From Flavobacteriia bacterium (GTDB lineage Bacteria > Bacteroidota > Bacteroidia > Flavobacteriales > Flavobacteriaceae), in assembly GCA_024635575.1 (NCBI GenBank), contig JAGXIN010000004.1, positions 1-38,578 of the forward strand: DNA of 38,578 bases, read 5' to 3'. Positions 19,074 to 28,204 of this stretch are shown here, piece after piece (the first letter of the stretch is position 1; each line of letters starts with the position of its first letter). The notes beneath the pieces were generated by a model that saw only the letters and a list, made by a program, of their open reading frames with translations, was not told the origin of the DNA and searched no databases. The position numbers and the translations under genes are program-made.

Positions 19074-19211
19074 ATGGAAAATCGATTTAAAAAACGGAAA
19101 AAACCAAATTACAAAAGAGGTGTAGTTTTGGCTATTTTATTGCTTGTTATAATTTATTTATGGATTAATGCCGAAAGTATCATCAATGCACTTTTTGGCG
19201 TAAAATCATAG
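19074..19211 (+). CDS. Small single-TM protein (45 aa): MENRFKKRKKPNYKRGVVLAILLLVIIYLWINAESIINALFGVKS
   Basis: ORF below the ORF-track length cutoff; basic N-terminus plus one clear TM helix; immediately downstream of mnmD. Confidence 0.55.
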   Translation: MENRFKKRKKPNYKRGVVLAILLLVIIYLWINAESIINALFGVKS

Positions 19212-19242
19212 AATAAGCTCGATTTAGCTGAGTTTTGGAATG

Positions 19243-20370
19243 TTATTTTCTAAAGCTTCGGCCTTTCCATTCGTAGTTTTTAAATGCGGATAAACATCCC
19301 GTAAAAACAATGAAAAAAGGATACAATAAACTTACTGGCAAATAGTGTTTTAAAGATTTTGTGTTTTTCAAAAAAATGGAAGTTTGGGTAATTAGGATAA
19401 AATCAACAATGATTTTTGCTGCAAAAACAAGCGTAAAATAGATCCAAAATTCAGGAAATAACAACACGAAAATTCCTAAAATCAGCACCATTAAATTTTC
19501 TAAAAACACAATAATCCCTACAGATTTAGCAAACAAACTTTTATAGGAAGCGGATTTGGAGGCCCAACGTAGCTGCTGATTTAAAAACAGCTTCCAATTA
19601 TTTTCAGCATTGGTTTGTACAATGACTTCATCCGATTTTAAGAATTTAACTTTTTCGGGGAATGCATTAAACATTTTTTCCATTAAAAAAATATCATCGC
19701 CACTGGCAATATGGTTATTGTCTTCAAAACCCTTCAATTTTAAAAAAGCATCTTTGTGGTAACACAAATTGGCGCCATTACACATAAAGGGTTTTTTGAG
19801 CCCGAAACCGCCAAGTGTACTTCCCATTAAACTTATAAAATTCAGATTTTGAAAGTGGAACAGAAATGAATTTTGTGCAATGAATTTTACGGGTGCACTT
19901 ATAAATTGTGGATGCTCATCCTCAATAAATTGATTGAAAAGATGTAACCACAAATCAGGGACTGTACAATCGGCATCGGTGGTAACAATCCATTCAAAAA
20001 TTGCTGAATTTATGGCAGTGTTTATGGCATCTTTTTTAGGAGATTGGGTTTTTCGTTCATTTTGTAAAACCCTCAAGTTTAAGTTCGGATGTTGTTTCCT
20101 GAATTTTTCAATAATCGAAGTAAAATTGTCTTTGGAATCATCATTTATCAATAAGATTTCAAATAAATCTGAAGGGTAATTCAGTTCAGAAAGCGATTGT
20201 AATAAATCGGATAAATTAAGTGCTTCGTTTCTAAAAGGAATTACAATAGAAAACCTGTTTTTGGGTGCAGCATTTTTATTTTTAACGACCGCACTTTTAT
20301 TCATGCCAATTATAAAAGCCATAATCAGCAGAAAATATGAAATCGAAATTATAATGGAGACAAAAATCAT
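19243..20370 (-). CDS. Glycosyltransferase family 2, membrane-associated
   Basis: FSIVIPFRNEALNLSDLLQSL; TTDADCTVP; QQLRWASK (QxxRW); N- and C-terminal TM helices. Confidence 0.92.
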   Translation of the reverse strand: MIFVSIIISISYFLLIMAFIIGMNKSAVVKNKNAAPKNRFSIVIPFRNEALNLSDLLQSLSELNYPSDLFEILLINDDSKDNFTSIIEKFRKQHPNLNLRVLQNERKTQSPKKDAINTAINSAIFEWIVTTDADCTVPDLWLHLFNQFIEDEHPQFISAPVKFIAQNSFLFHFQNLNFISLMGSTLGGFGLKKPFMCNGANLCYHKDAFLKLKGFEDNNHIASGDDIFLMEKMFNAFPEKVKFLKSDEVIVQTNAENNWKLFLNQQLRWASKSASYKSLFAKSVGIIVFLENLMVLILGIFVLLFPEFWIYFTLVFAAKIIVDFILITQTSIFLKNTKSLKHYLPVSLLYPFFIVFTGCLSAFKNYEWKGRSFRK

Positions 20371-21329
20371 TTGGCAGTAACCATTTTAAAGTTTAATACA
20401 AATAGACTTCCTATCAATGCAGGAACGGCGAAATTCAACAGCCACATAAAAGTGGTGACGGATACAATTGTTAATGGGTTTACATGAATAAAATTGAAAA
20501 TAAACACTGCAACTGAGCCTTTAATCACCCAATCAAAAATAGACAAACCAGGAACGATTGAAGCAATAAAATACGTGCTAAAAATCAGGCTCATGAGTGT
20601 GTAATAATCAGCTTCCACTTGAAAAAGTCTTAAAAAAAAGTAAAACTGATGCGAAAAAACCAGGTAACGAAACAGGGAATAAAATATGGTTTTTGCAAGA
20701 ATTTTGGATGGCAATTGTTTTGAGTATCTTAAAATTTTAGATTTTAAATCAGCTATTTTTTTTGTAATTCCAAAGTGTTTTCCAATTAAAAAAAGCAACC
20801 CAAGAATACTTATAAAAAGAAAGAATTTAGGTGCATTAAAAGAGAACATCCCAACTTTGAAATGCGAACTTAAAAAGAATATTCCGATGATTCCGAAAAA
20901 CAGGGTTATTCCCAACTGACTTAAATTTCCGATCAGGTTTAAAACCATGATTTTTTTTTGCTTTTTCTTTTCAAAATACAACGCTTTTGCGCCGTATTCA
21001 CCAATTCTGTTAGGTGTGACAATGGAAGCGGTTAAGGAAGCCAAACATTGTTCATAGGCTTCAAAAAAAGTAATTTTTTTTTCATGGGAAGCCAATGTTT
21101 TCCATTTAAATATTTCCAAAATCCAATTAACATCGGTAAATAAAAGCAATAACAAAAGCAACCAACTGTTTTTAGAAAAAAGCACAGAAATTTGCTGTTT
21201 CAATTGTGAAACCGACAAAAGCTGGTTGTTTGCCAACTGCTGAGATATAAAATAAAACGCGCCAGCAACAATCGCTAATTTAATCAGCAAAAAAATGAAA
21301 CGTTTATATTTGTGCAAGATATTGTACAT
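20367..21329 (-). CDS. Lysylphosphatidylglycerol synthase TM-domain / flippase-like (UPF0104) membrane protein
   Basis: Multi-TM; EAYEQCLASLTASIVTPNRIGEYGAKALYFEKKKQKK signature; 4-nt overlap with downstream GT2. Confidence 0.82.
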   Translation of the reverse strand: MYNILHKYKRFIFLLIKLAIVAGAFYFISQQLANNQLLSVSQLKQQISVLFSKNSWLLLLLLLFTDVNWILEIFKWKTLASHEKKITFFEAYEQCLASLTASIVTPNRIGEYGAKALYFEKKKQKKIMVLNLIGNLSQLGITLFFGIIGIFFLSSHFKVGMFSFNAPKFFLFISILGLLFLIGKHFGITKKIADLKSKILRYSKQLPSKILAKTIFYSLFRYLVFSHQFYFFLRLFQVEADYYTLMSLIFSTYFIASIVPGLSIFDWVIKGSVAVFIFNFIHVNPLTIVSVTTFMWLLNFAVPALIGSLFVLNFKMVTAK

Positions 21330-21353
21330 TTGGATTTACAAATAAACAACTAA

Positions 21354-21905
21354 TTGAGCATAGAAAAAATCATATTGGGAATTGATCCGGGAACAACCAT
21401 CATGGGTTTTGGGTTGATAAAAGTTGTCAATAAAAATATGGAATTAATTCGGATGGATGAATTGATGCTCAAAAAATATGATGACCATTATTTAAAGTTA
21501 AAACTAATTTTTGAACGAACCATACAACTTATCGACACTTATCATCCAGATGAAATTGCGATTGAAGCGCCTTTTTTTGGAAAAAACGTGCAATCTATGT
21601 TAAAATTAGGACGGGCTCAAGGCGTTGCAATGGCTGCAGGTTTGTCCAGAGAAATTCCGATTACTGAATATTCGCCTAAAAAAATTAAAATGGCCATTAC
21701 AGGAAATGGAAATGCGAGTAAAGAGCAAGTCGCTAAAATGTTGCAAAGTTTGCTAAAAATAAAGGAATTGCCAACAAATTTGGATTCCACGGACGGATTG
21801 GCAGCTGCGGTTTGTCATTTTTACAATGGCGGAAATATAACTTCAGAAAAAAGTTATACAGGTTGGGGTGCTTTTGTAAAACAGAATGGTAAAAGAGTGA
21901 AATAA
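21354..21905 (+). CDS. ruvC: Crossover junction endodeoxyribonuclease RuvC
   Basis: ILGIDPGTTIMGFGLI; IEAPFFGKNVQSMLKLGRAQGVA; STDGLAAAVCHFYN; TTG start. Confidence 0.97.
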   Translation: MSIEKIILGIDPGTTIMGFGLIKVVNKNMELIRMDELMLKKYDDHYLKLKLIFERTIQLIDTYHPDEIAIEAPFFGKNVQSMLKLGRAQGVAMAAGLSREIPITEYSPKKIKMAITGNGNASKEQVAKMLQSLLKIKELPTNLDSTDGLAAAVCHFYNGGNITSEKSYTGWGAFVKQNGKRVK

Positions 21906-21958
21906 CAATTGAAAATTTAAAAGTCTCTATTCTCAATACTAAAATCTCAATTCCAATT

Positions 21959-22246
21959 TTAAACAATTACATCACATTCGTAAGTTTCACATCTTTTATC
22001 AATCACCAATTTTCTGTGTTCATGGAAAAGTTGATGTTCTTTGGAAGCTTCCAATTTATCCTTGTCTTCTTTAGAATTCCAGTATTCAACCAAAAAATAC
22101 TTATTTTCTTCGATTCTGTCTTTAAAAATATGAAAATGATCTAAGCCGGCAGGCTTTGCTTCTGTCAATTCCTCGAATTTTTGAAGTTCAATAAATGTAA
22201 TTCCTTCTCCTTCTTTTACCTTAAATGAAACGATATATGCATACAT
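21959..22246 (-). CDS. Antibiotic biosynthesis monooxygenase (ABM/YgiN-like) family protein
   Basis: 95 aa; FHIFKDRIEENKYFLVEYWNSKEDKDKLEASKEHQLFHE typical of dimeric ABM ferredoxin-like fold. Confidence 0.7.
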   Translation of the reverse strand: MYAYIVSFKVKEGEGITFIELQKFEELTEAKPAGLDHFHIFKDRIEENKYFLVEYWNSKEDKDKLEASKEHQLFHEHRKLVIDKRCETYECDVIV

Positions 22247-22359
22247 AATTAGTCAGTTTACTCAAAATTACAATATGCTTTTCAAAAAAAGGTAACAAAA
22301 ATCACTTTTCACAATTTTTTAAAAAAAAGTGTACATTTATAAAATAATAAAAAAACGGT

Positions 22360-23505
22360 TTGGCAGGAATTTATATACACATACCATTTTGTAAGCAAGC
22401 ATGTTATTATTGTGATTTTCATTTTTCGACTTCATTAAAAAGAAAAGAAGATATGCTGACCGCGATAAAAAGGGAATTGGTTTTAAGGAAGGACGAACTC
22501 AGTAAGGAACAAATTGACACCATTTATTTTGGTGGCGGAACACCATCTATATTGACGATTGATGAATTGAGAATATTGATTGACACCATATATGAAAACT
22601 ATGAAGTGGTCGAAGATGCCGAAATTACCTTAGAAGCCAATCCCGATGATCTAACTTCCGAAAAAATAAAGGAATTGGCAAAAATTCCAATAAACCGACT
22701 AAGCATTGGAATTCAATCTTTTTTTGACGATGATTTAAAATTCATGAATCGGGCACATTCTGCGGAAGAATCGAGAAAATGTTTAACAGAAGCAACCAAA
22801 TATTTCGACAATATTACCATCGATTTAATTTATGGAGTGCCCAATATGAGCAATGAAAAATGGTTGTCTAATTTGAAGCAGGCATTCGATTTTAATATTC
22901 CTCATATTTCTGCTTATGCCTTGACCGTGGAAGAAAAAACAGTATTGCATAAGCTGATTGAAAAAGGAAAAGTTCCTCCTGTTGATGAAGATTTGGCTTT
23001 GGAACATTATAATATTTTGGTTGAAGAAACTGAAAAACGAGACTTTGTGAACTACGAAATTTCTAATTTCGGCAAACTTGCTTATTTTTCAAGACACAAT
23101 ACTTCTTATTGGCTAGGTGAAAAATATATTGGAATAGGTCCTTCAGCGCACTCTTATAACGGTTTTGAAAGAAGCTGGAATGTTTCAAACAATACAAAAT
23201 ATATCAACGCTTTGCTTGCCGACGAATTACCTTCAGAAAATGAGCAACTTACCGAAATAAATAGGTTTAACGAATATGTTATGACAGGTTTGCGCACGAT
23301 TTGGGGCGTTTCTTTTCAAAAAGTAGAAAAGGAATTTGGCGCGATGTATTTAGAGGAATTAAAAAAAGGCGCGGAACGCCATATAAAAGCTGGTTTGTTG
23401 GAAATTGAATTGCGTTCTTTTTCGGGCAGCGTTTTGGTCATTACCAAAAAGGGTAAATTTTTAGCTGATGGAATTGCTTCGGACTTATTTAAAATAACTT
23501 CCTGA
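22360..23505 (+). CDS. hemW: Radical SAM family heme chaperone HemW
   Basis: AGIYIHIPFCKQACYYCDFHFST (CxxxCxxC), YFGGGTPSIL, NRLSIGIQSF; TTG start. Confidence 0.95.
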   Translation: MAGIYIHIPFCKQACYYCDFHFSTSLKRKEDMLTAIKRELVLRKDELSKEQIDTIYFGGGTPSILTIDELRILIDTIYENYEVVEDAEITLEANPDDLTSEKIKELAKIPINRLSIGIQSFFDDDLKFMNRAHSAEESRKCLTEATKYFDNITIDLIYGVPNMSNEKWLSNLKQAFDFNIPHISAYALTVEEKTVLHKLIEKGKVPPVDEDLALEHYNILVEETEKRDFVNYEISNFGKLAYFSRHNTSYWLGEKYIGIGPSAHSYNGFERSWNVSNNTKYINALLADELPSENEQLTEINRFNEYVMTGLRTIWGVSFQKVEKEFGAMYLEELKKGAERHIKAGLLEIELRSFSGSVLVITKKGKFLADGIASDLFKITS

Positions 23506-23508
23506 TTT

Positions 23509-23530
23509 ATATGTAATTATAGTTACATAT
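23509..23530. promoter_or_regulatory. Inverted repeat ATATGTAA-N6-TTACATAT upstream of osmC-family gene
   Basis: Perfect 8-bp arms in hemW-osmC intergenic region. Confidence 0.5.
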
Positions 23531-23556
23531 TGCTATTCGTTATCGCAATATCTTTG
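23527..23556 (+). promoter_or_regulatory. Second inverted repeat (ATATTGCTAT-TCGTT-ATCGCAATAT) adjoining an exact TAnnTTTG -7 element (TATCTTTG, 23549-23556)
   Basis: 9/10 arm match; -7 consensus of Bacteroidota primary sigma factor. Confidence 0.5.
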
Positions 23557-23577
23557 CTGAAAATTAAATAGTTAATT

Positions 23578-23955
23578 ATGGAAATACAAATAAAATTTGA
23601 TGAAAACGGTAAAATAGTTCCATTTATGAATGGCACGGAAATTACCATGAATGAATCTCCTTTTTTAATATTTTTGGCAACTGCAGGAATGTGTTCGGCA
23701 GTATTTGTAAGATCGTTTATGCAGCAAAGAGGATTGCCTTTTCAGGAAGTGGGCATCACACAAAAAATGAACTATAATCGAATGACCAATATGGTAAGTG
23801 ATATTGATATGGTTGTTGATTTACCGGCTAATTTTCCTGAAAAATATGTTGGAGCAATTAAAAATGTGATCGCACAATGTCCGGTTAAACGTCATTTGGC
23901 AGAACCGCCAACATTTAATGTTATTGCCAATTTAAATACAGTACTTGAAAAGTAA
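23578..23955 (+). CDS. OsmC family protein
   Basis: NESPFLIFLATAGMCSAVFVRSFMQQRGLPFQEVGITQKMNY…CPVKRHLAEPPTFNV. Confidence 0.88.
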   Translation: MEIQIKFDENGKIVPFMNGTEITMNESPFLIFLATAGMCSAVFVRSFMQQRGLPFQEVGITQKMNYNRMTNMVSDIDMVVDLPANFPEKYVGAIKNVIAQCPVKRHLAEPPTFNVIANLNTVLEK

Positions 23956-23972
23956 TCTCAATTGATTTCATA

Positions 23973-24003
23973 AAAAAAGCAGCTCTTAGAAGCTGCTTTT
24001 TTT
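23973..24003 (+). terminator. Rho-independent terminator of osmC-family gene
   Basis: AAAAAAGCAGCT-CTTAGA-AGCTGCTTTTTT. Confidence 0.88.
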
Positions 24004-24080
24004 ATGTGCAAAGCACAAAATATTTTGGTAATTTTAGAGTTTTATGAACTGTTTCTGTTTAAATATTTAAATAAATTTGT

Positions 24081-24440
24081 ATGAATATCGAAGAATTTAG
24101 AGACTATTGTCTGTCTAAAAATCAGGTCATGGAAAGTTTTCCTTTTGATGAAGTAACCCTGGTTTTTAAAGTAGCCGGAAAAATGTTTGCACTGGCAAGT
24201 ATAGAAAGACACCCTGTAACCGTAAATTTAAAATGCGATCCTGAAAAAGCCTTGGAATTGCGTGAGGAACATGACGAAATTTCTCCTGGTTATCATATGA
24301 GCAAAATGCACTGGAATACGGTAACTATTGAGGGCAGTTTATCGAATAAATTAATCAGGGAATTAACAGATGATTCTTACAATCTAGTGGTAAAAGGAAT
24401 GTCTAAAAAGCAGCAAAAAGAAATGGGATTTGATGTTTAA
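24081..24440 (+). CDS. MmcQ/YjbR family DNA-binding protein
   Basis: FPFDEVTLVFKVAGKMFALASIE…VNLKCDPEKALELREEHDEISPGYHMSKMHWNTV. Confidence 0.93.
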   Translation: MNIEEFRDYCLSKNQVMESFPFDEVTLVFKVAGKMFALASIERHPVTVNLKCDPEKALELREEHDEISPGYHMSKMHWNTVTIEGSLSNKLIRELTDDSYNLVVKGMSKKQQKEMGFDV

Positions 24441-24493
24441 TTATTCAGGTCGAAACAAACTTTAAACTTTAATTTTTTGTGCGACTTTGAGGA

Positions 24494-25345
24494 TTAGGAG
24501 GAGAACTGTTTCCTCCTATAATCTGAAGGTGTTATGCCTTTAATGGCTTTAAATTTCCGATTAAAATTCGCCAGATTGTTGAATCCGGACTTGTATGAAA
24601 TTTCGGTGATGTTCAAATCGTTGTTTTTGGTCAGCAGTTTACAAGCATTTCCAATTCTGATATCAATTAAAAAATTTACAAAAGTCTTGTTGGTTCGCTG
24701 TTTAAAATACCTGCAAAATGCATTGGGTGTCATATTTGCGATATCTGCAACATTATCCAAGGTAACTTCTCTGTGAAAATTATTCATGGTGTATTGAAAA
24801 ATATCACTCATCCGTTTTCCTTCGTCACCATCATATTTTTTTAGGTTTATTAATGACGACAATGTTTGTTTCTCAGCTTCGGAAATTAATGAAATAATTG
24901 ATAAAAAAGAAGTAAACTGTTTGTACTTTGAATAGGTATCAATTTTTGTCAATAACAAAGAAAGTTCCGGTTTGTTGGAAAGTACTTCAAAACCTAAAAC
25001 GGCATCATAAAAAAAGTTGTTGAAATGTTCAAATTCAGGCAAATTAAAAAAATGCTCTCCGTAGGAATTTTTTGAAAAAAATAAGGATATCATTGTCGTT
25101 TCTTTTTCAAAGGCAGCATCTCTTTTAAAAATATGCGGTAAATTTTCACCAATTACAAAAACGTCATTTTTTTTAAATTCTCCTACACAATCCCCAATAA
25201 TGTATGTGCCTTCGCCTTCAAGAAATATACTTATCTGTATTTCTTCATGTTGGTGCAATTTTTCATAAAAGGACTCGCCATCATATTTTTGAATGTATAA
25301 AGTTACATTTTCAGGTTTCGGAATTTTAAATGGCAATACCTTCAT
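24494..25345 (-). CDS. AraC family transcriptional regulator (cupin + two HTH)
   Basis: HEEIQISIFLEGEGTYIIGD; C-terminal VTLDNVADIANMTPNAFCRYFKQRTNKTFVNFLIDIRIGNACKLL…SGFNNLANFNRKFKAIKGITPSDYR. Confidence 0.94.
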   Translation of the reverse strand: MKVLPFKIPKPENVTLYIQKYDGESFYEKLHQHEEIQISIFLEGEGTYIIGDCVGEFKKNDVFVIGENLPHIFKRDAAFEKETTMISLFFSKNSYGEHFFNLPEFEHFNNFFYDAVLGFEVLSNKPELSLLLTKIDTYSKYKQFTSFLSIISLISEAEKQTLSSLINLKKYDGDEGKRMSDIFQYTMNNFHREVTLDNVADIANMTPNAFCRYFKQRTNKTFVNFLIDIRIGNACKLLTKNNDLNITEISYKSGFNNLANFNRKFKAIKGITPSDYRRKQFSS

Positions 25346-25580
25346 TTCTATGAAATATATGTCAAAATTAATCTATTTTTTTGATTTAATGACAAATAGA
25401 AGGTAAAATACTATTATGAATAGATAAAAAAAATGATGGTGTCAAAACTTAGAAAGTATAAATTTGATAAAAAAGTCGAAAGTTGGAAGACTAAATAAAA
25501 TTTCAGCAAAAAAAGATTGAAGTTTAAAATTGATCACTTTGAACTTATTTACATTTAGAACCCGATTTAAATAATTATTT

Positions 25581-26480
25581 ATGAGCGTACAATGGAAGGG
25601 CGTAATGCCAGCGGTTACAACAAAATTTACAGATGAGGACACTTTGGATTTGGTAAATTTTGAAATAAATATTAAAGCACAATTGGTGGCTGGTGTCAAT
25701 GGAATTATCCTTGGAGGCACTTTAGGCGAAGCGAGTACACTTACTGCTGATGAAAAAAAAATCCTGATCAAAAAAACAATCGAAATTGTAAAAGGTAAAG
25801 TTCCCGTAATTATTAATATTGCTGAGCAATCAACCTGCGCTGCTATTGAAGCGGTTCAAAAGGCCGAAGAATATGGAGCAAACGGATTAATGTTGTTGCC
25901 GCCAATGCGTTACAAAGCCGATGCCAGAGAAACGATAACTTATTTCAAAAAAATTGCCAAAAGCACCTTGCTGCCAATTATGATTTACAACAATCCGGTA
26001 GATTATGGTATTGAAGTGACCCTGGATATGTTCGAGGAATTGAAGGAATGTGAAAATATTCAGGCTGTAAAAGAATCTACGCGCGATATTTCAAACGTGA
26101 CCAGAATGAAAACGCGTTTTGGTAGCCGTTTTAAAATTTTATGTGGCGTTGACACCTTGGCATTAGAAAGTTTATTGATGGGTGCCGACGGATGGGTGGC
26201 TGGGTTGGTTTGCGCTTTCCCTGCGGAAACTGTTGCCATTTATAAATTGGTAAAAGCTGGAAAAACAAGAGAAGCCATTGCTATTTACAGTTGGTTTTTA
26301 CCTTTGTTAGAGTTGGATATAAATACTAAATTGGTACAAAATATTAAATTGGCGGAAGTTGCCACTGGGATTGGAACAGAAAATGTGCGAGAACCTCGTT
26401 TGCCTTTGGTGGGTGAAGAAAGAGCAAAAGTATTGGCAATTATTGAAAAAGCTTTAAAAAACAGACCAAACATCAATTAA
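25581..26480 (+). CDS. Dihydrodipicolinate synthase-family protein; likely 1-pyrroline-4-hydroxy-2-carboxylate deaminase
   Basis: GGTLGEASTLTADEK, YNNPVDYG, AVKEST Schiff-base Lys; function assigned from operon context. Confidence 0.85.
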   Translation: MSVQWKGVMPAVTTKFTDEDTLDLVNFEINIKAQLVAGVNGIILGGTLGEASTLTADEKKILIKKTIEIVKGKVPVIINIAEQSTCAAIEAVQKAEEYGANGLMLLPPMRYKADARETITYFKKIAKSTLLPIMIYNNPVDYGIEVTLDMFEELKECENIQAVKESTRDISNVTRMKTRFGSRFKILCGVDTLALESLLMGADGWVAGLVCAFPAETVAIYKLVKAGKTREAIAIYSWFLPLLELDINTKLVQNIKLAEVATGIGTENVREPRLPLVGEERAKVLAIIEKALKNRPNIN

Positions 26481-26483
26481 AAT

Positions 26484-26509
26484 GCCCCCTAACCCCCGAA
26501 GGGGGAATT
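26484..26509. repeat. Short palindromic intergenic element GCCCCCTAACCCCCGAAGGGGGAATT (copy 2, inverted relative to copy 1)
   Basis: Reverse complement AATTCCCCCTTCGGGGGTTAGGGGGC matches copy 1 at 7593. Confidence 0.75.
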
Positions 26510-26607
26510 AACGAAAGTTAAAAGTTTGTGCTAGGTTATTATAGCGTTGAAGTGAAAGTTCAAAAGGGAAAAAGACCAATAATACAATATACTAAAATAC
26601 ATAGAAA

Positions 26608-28191
26608 ATGATTACAGGAAAAAACTACATTGGAAATCTGCTGGCATCAACAGGGAAAGTGAAATTCAAAACATTCAATCCGAAGGAAAATAAGGAAAAC
26701 GATGTTGTTTTTTCTGAAGCTTCTGAAGCAGAAATTGAGATGGCAGTTGAATTGGCAACGGCAGCTTTTAAGGTGTTTCGAAGTATTTCAGGAATCAAAA
26801 AAAGTGAATTTTTAAACCAAATCGCCAATGAAATTGAAGCATTGGGCGATGAATTGATTAAAACCTATTGCTCAGAATCTGGTTTGCCGGAAGGCAGGGC
26901 AATTGGAGAAAGAGGAAGAACTGTTTTTCAGTTGCGCACTTTTGCCAATTTGGTAAAAGAAGGATCTTGGGTGGAAGCAACTATTGATACTGCTGATTTA
27001 AATAGAACACCCATTCCAAAAGTCGACATTCGTAAAATGTTAATTCCATTAGGTCCAATTGTGGTTTTTGGCGCAAGCAACTTTCCATTGGCCTATTCAA
27101 CAGCAGGCGGAGACACGGCAGCAGCATTTGCTGCAGGTTGTCCGGTTATTGTAAAGTCGCACCCAATGCATGCAGGAACTGGAGAATTGGTGGCATCTGC
27201 AATTATAAATGCTGCTGAAAAAACGGGTATGCCAAATGGCGTATTTTCAAATTTAAACAGCAGCGGTATTGAAGTTGGGGTTAAATTGGTGAAGCATCCG
27301 CAAGTAAAAGCGGTTGGTTTCACGGGAAGCGTTGGAGGAGGAAGAGCATTGTACAATTTGGCTTCACAGCGTCCGGAACCCATTCCTGTTTTTGCTGAAA
27401 TGGGAAGCGTAAATCCGGTAATTATTTTCCCAGATGCCACTAAAAATAAAGGGAGTGAATGGGCAAAGATTTATGCGGGTTCCATCACTTTAGGTTCTGG
27501 ACAATTTTGTACAAATCCCGGATTAATTTTAGGAATAAAAGGAGCCGATTTAAACAATTTTATTCAAAAATTATCTGAAGAAATTGTCAAAATTGAACCT
27601 ACTTGTATGTTGCATCCAAACATCATTGGTGCTTATGAAACTAAAAAGAAAATCATGCAAAAGCAAGAAGGTTTGGAAACTACTGCAAGTTTTTCTGATG
27701 AAATCACTGCTAATTTTGGCCGCCAAGCCATAACAACCGTTGAAGGCGCCACTTTTTTAAAAAACACAGCATTGCATCAGGAGGTTTTTGGACCATTCTC
27801 CATGGTGGTTCAGTGTGAAAATACGCAACAATTGGAAGAAATAATCACTCATTTAGAAGGACAGTTAACAGGAACAGTTTTGGCTGAAAATGAAGAATTG
27901 GAAAATTATGGTAAAGTTATAAACGCACTTGAAAATAGGGTGGGGCGTATTATTTTTAATGGGGTACCAACCGGTGTTGAGGTTTGTGCCGCAATGGTAC
28001 ATGGAGGTCCTTACCCAGCGTCAACCGACAGCAGGTTTACGGCCGTGGGAATCAATTCCATTAAACGTTGGGTGCGTCCGTTTAGTTTTCAAAGCTGGCC
28101 AAACGAAATGTTGCCAGACGAGCTTAAAAATGAAAATCCGTTAAAGATTTTCCGTGTTATTGATGGTGTTCAATCGGTAAAATCAATTTAA
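26608..28191 (+). CDS. NAD(P)-dependent aldehyde dehydrogenase, likely 2,5-dioxovalerate (alpha-ketoglutarate semialdehyde) dehydrogenase
   Basis: ALDH fold: VFGASNFPLAYSTAGGDTAAAFAAGCPVIVKSHP, GFTGSVGGGRAL, GSGQFCTNPG catalytic Cys; KGSADH-type sequence. Confidence 0.9.
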   Translation: MITGKNYIGNLLASTGKVKFKTFNPKENKENDVVFSEASEAEIEMAVELATAAFKVFRSISGIKKSEFLNQIANEIEALGDELIKTYCSESGLPEGRAIGERGRTVFQLRTFANLVKEGSWVEATIDTADLNRTPIPKVDIRKMLIPLGPIVVFGASNFPLAYSTAGGDTAAAFAAGCPVIVKSHPMHAGTGELVASAIINAAEKTGMPNGVFSNLNSSGIEVGVKLVKHPQVKAVGFTGSVGGGRALYNLASQRPEPIPVFAEMGSVNPVIIFPDATKNKGSEWAKIYAGSITLGSGQFCTNPGLILGIKGADLNNFIQKLSEEIVKIEPTCMLHPNIIGAYETKKKIMQKQEGLETTASFSDEITANFGRQAITTVEGATFLKNTALHQEVFGPFSMVVQCENTQQLEEIITHLEGQLTGTVLAENEELENYGKVINALENRVGRIIFNGVPTGVEVCAAMVHGGPYPASTDSRFTAVGINSIKRWVRPFSFQSWPNEMLPDELKNENPLKIFRVIDGVQSVKSI

Positions 28192-28204
28192 TGACGTTTG
28201 AGAA

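Noticed and set aside
25442-25771. 109-aa minus-strand ORF spanning the AraC-DapA intergenic region
   Set aside because: Mostly antisense to the DapA-like gene; hydrophobic low-complexity sequence; its presence would conflict with the divergent promoter region.
27093-27440. 115-aa minus-strand ORF inside the aldehyde dehydrogenase gene
   Set aside because: Antisense to a well-supported ALDH with conserved motifs; low-complexity translation and no recognisable family.
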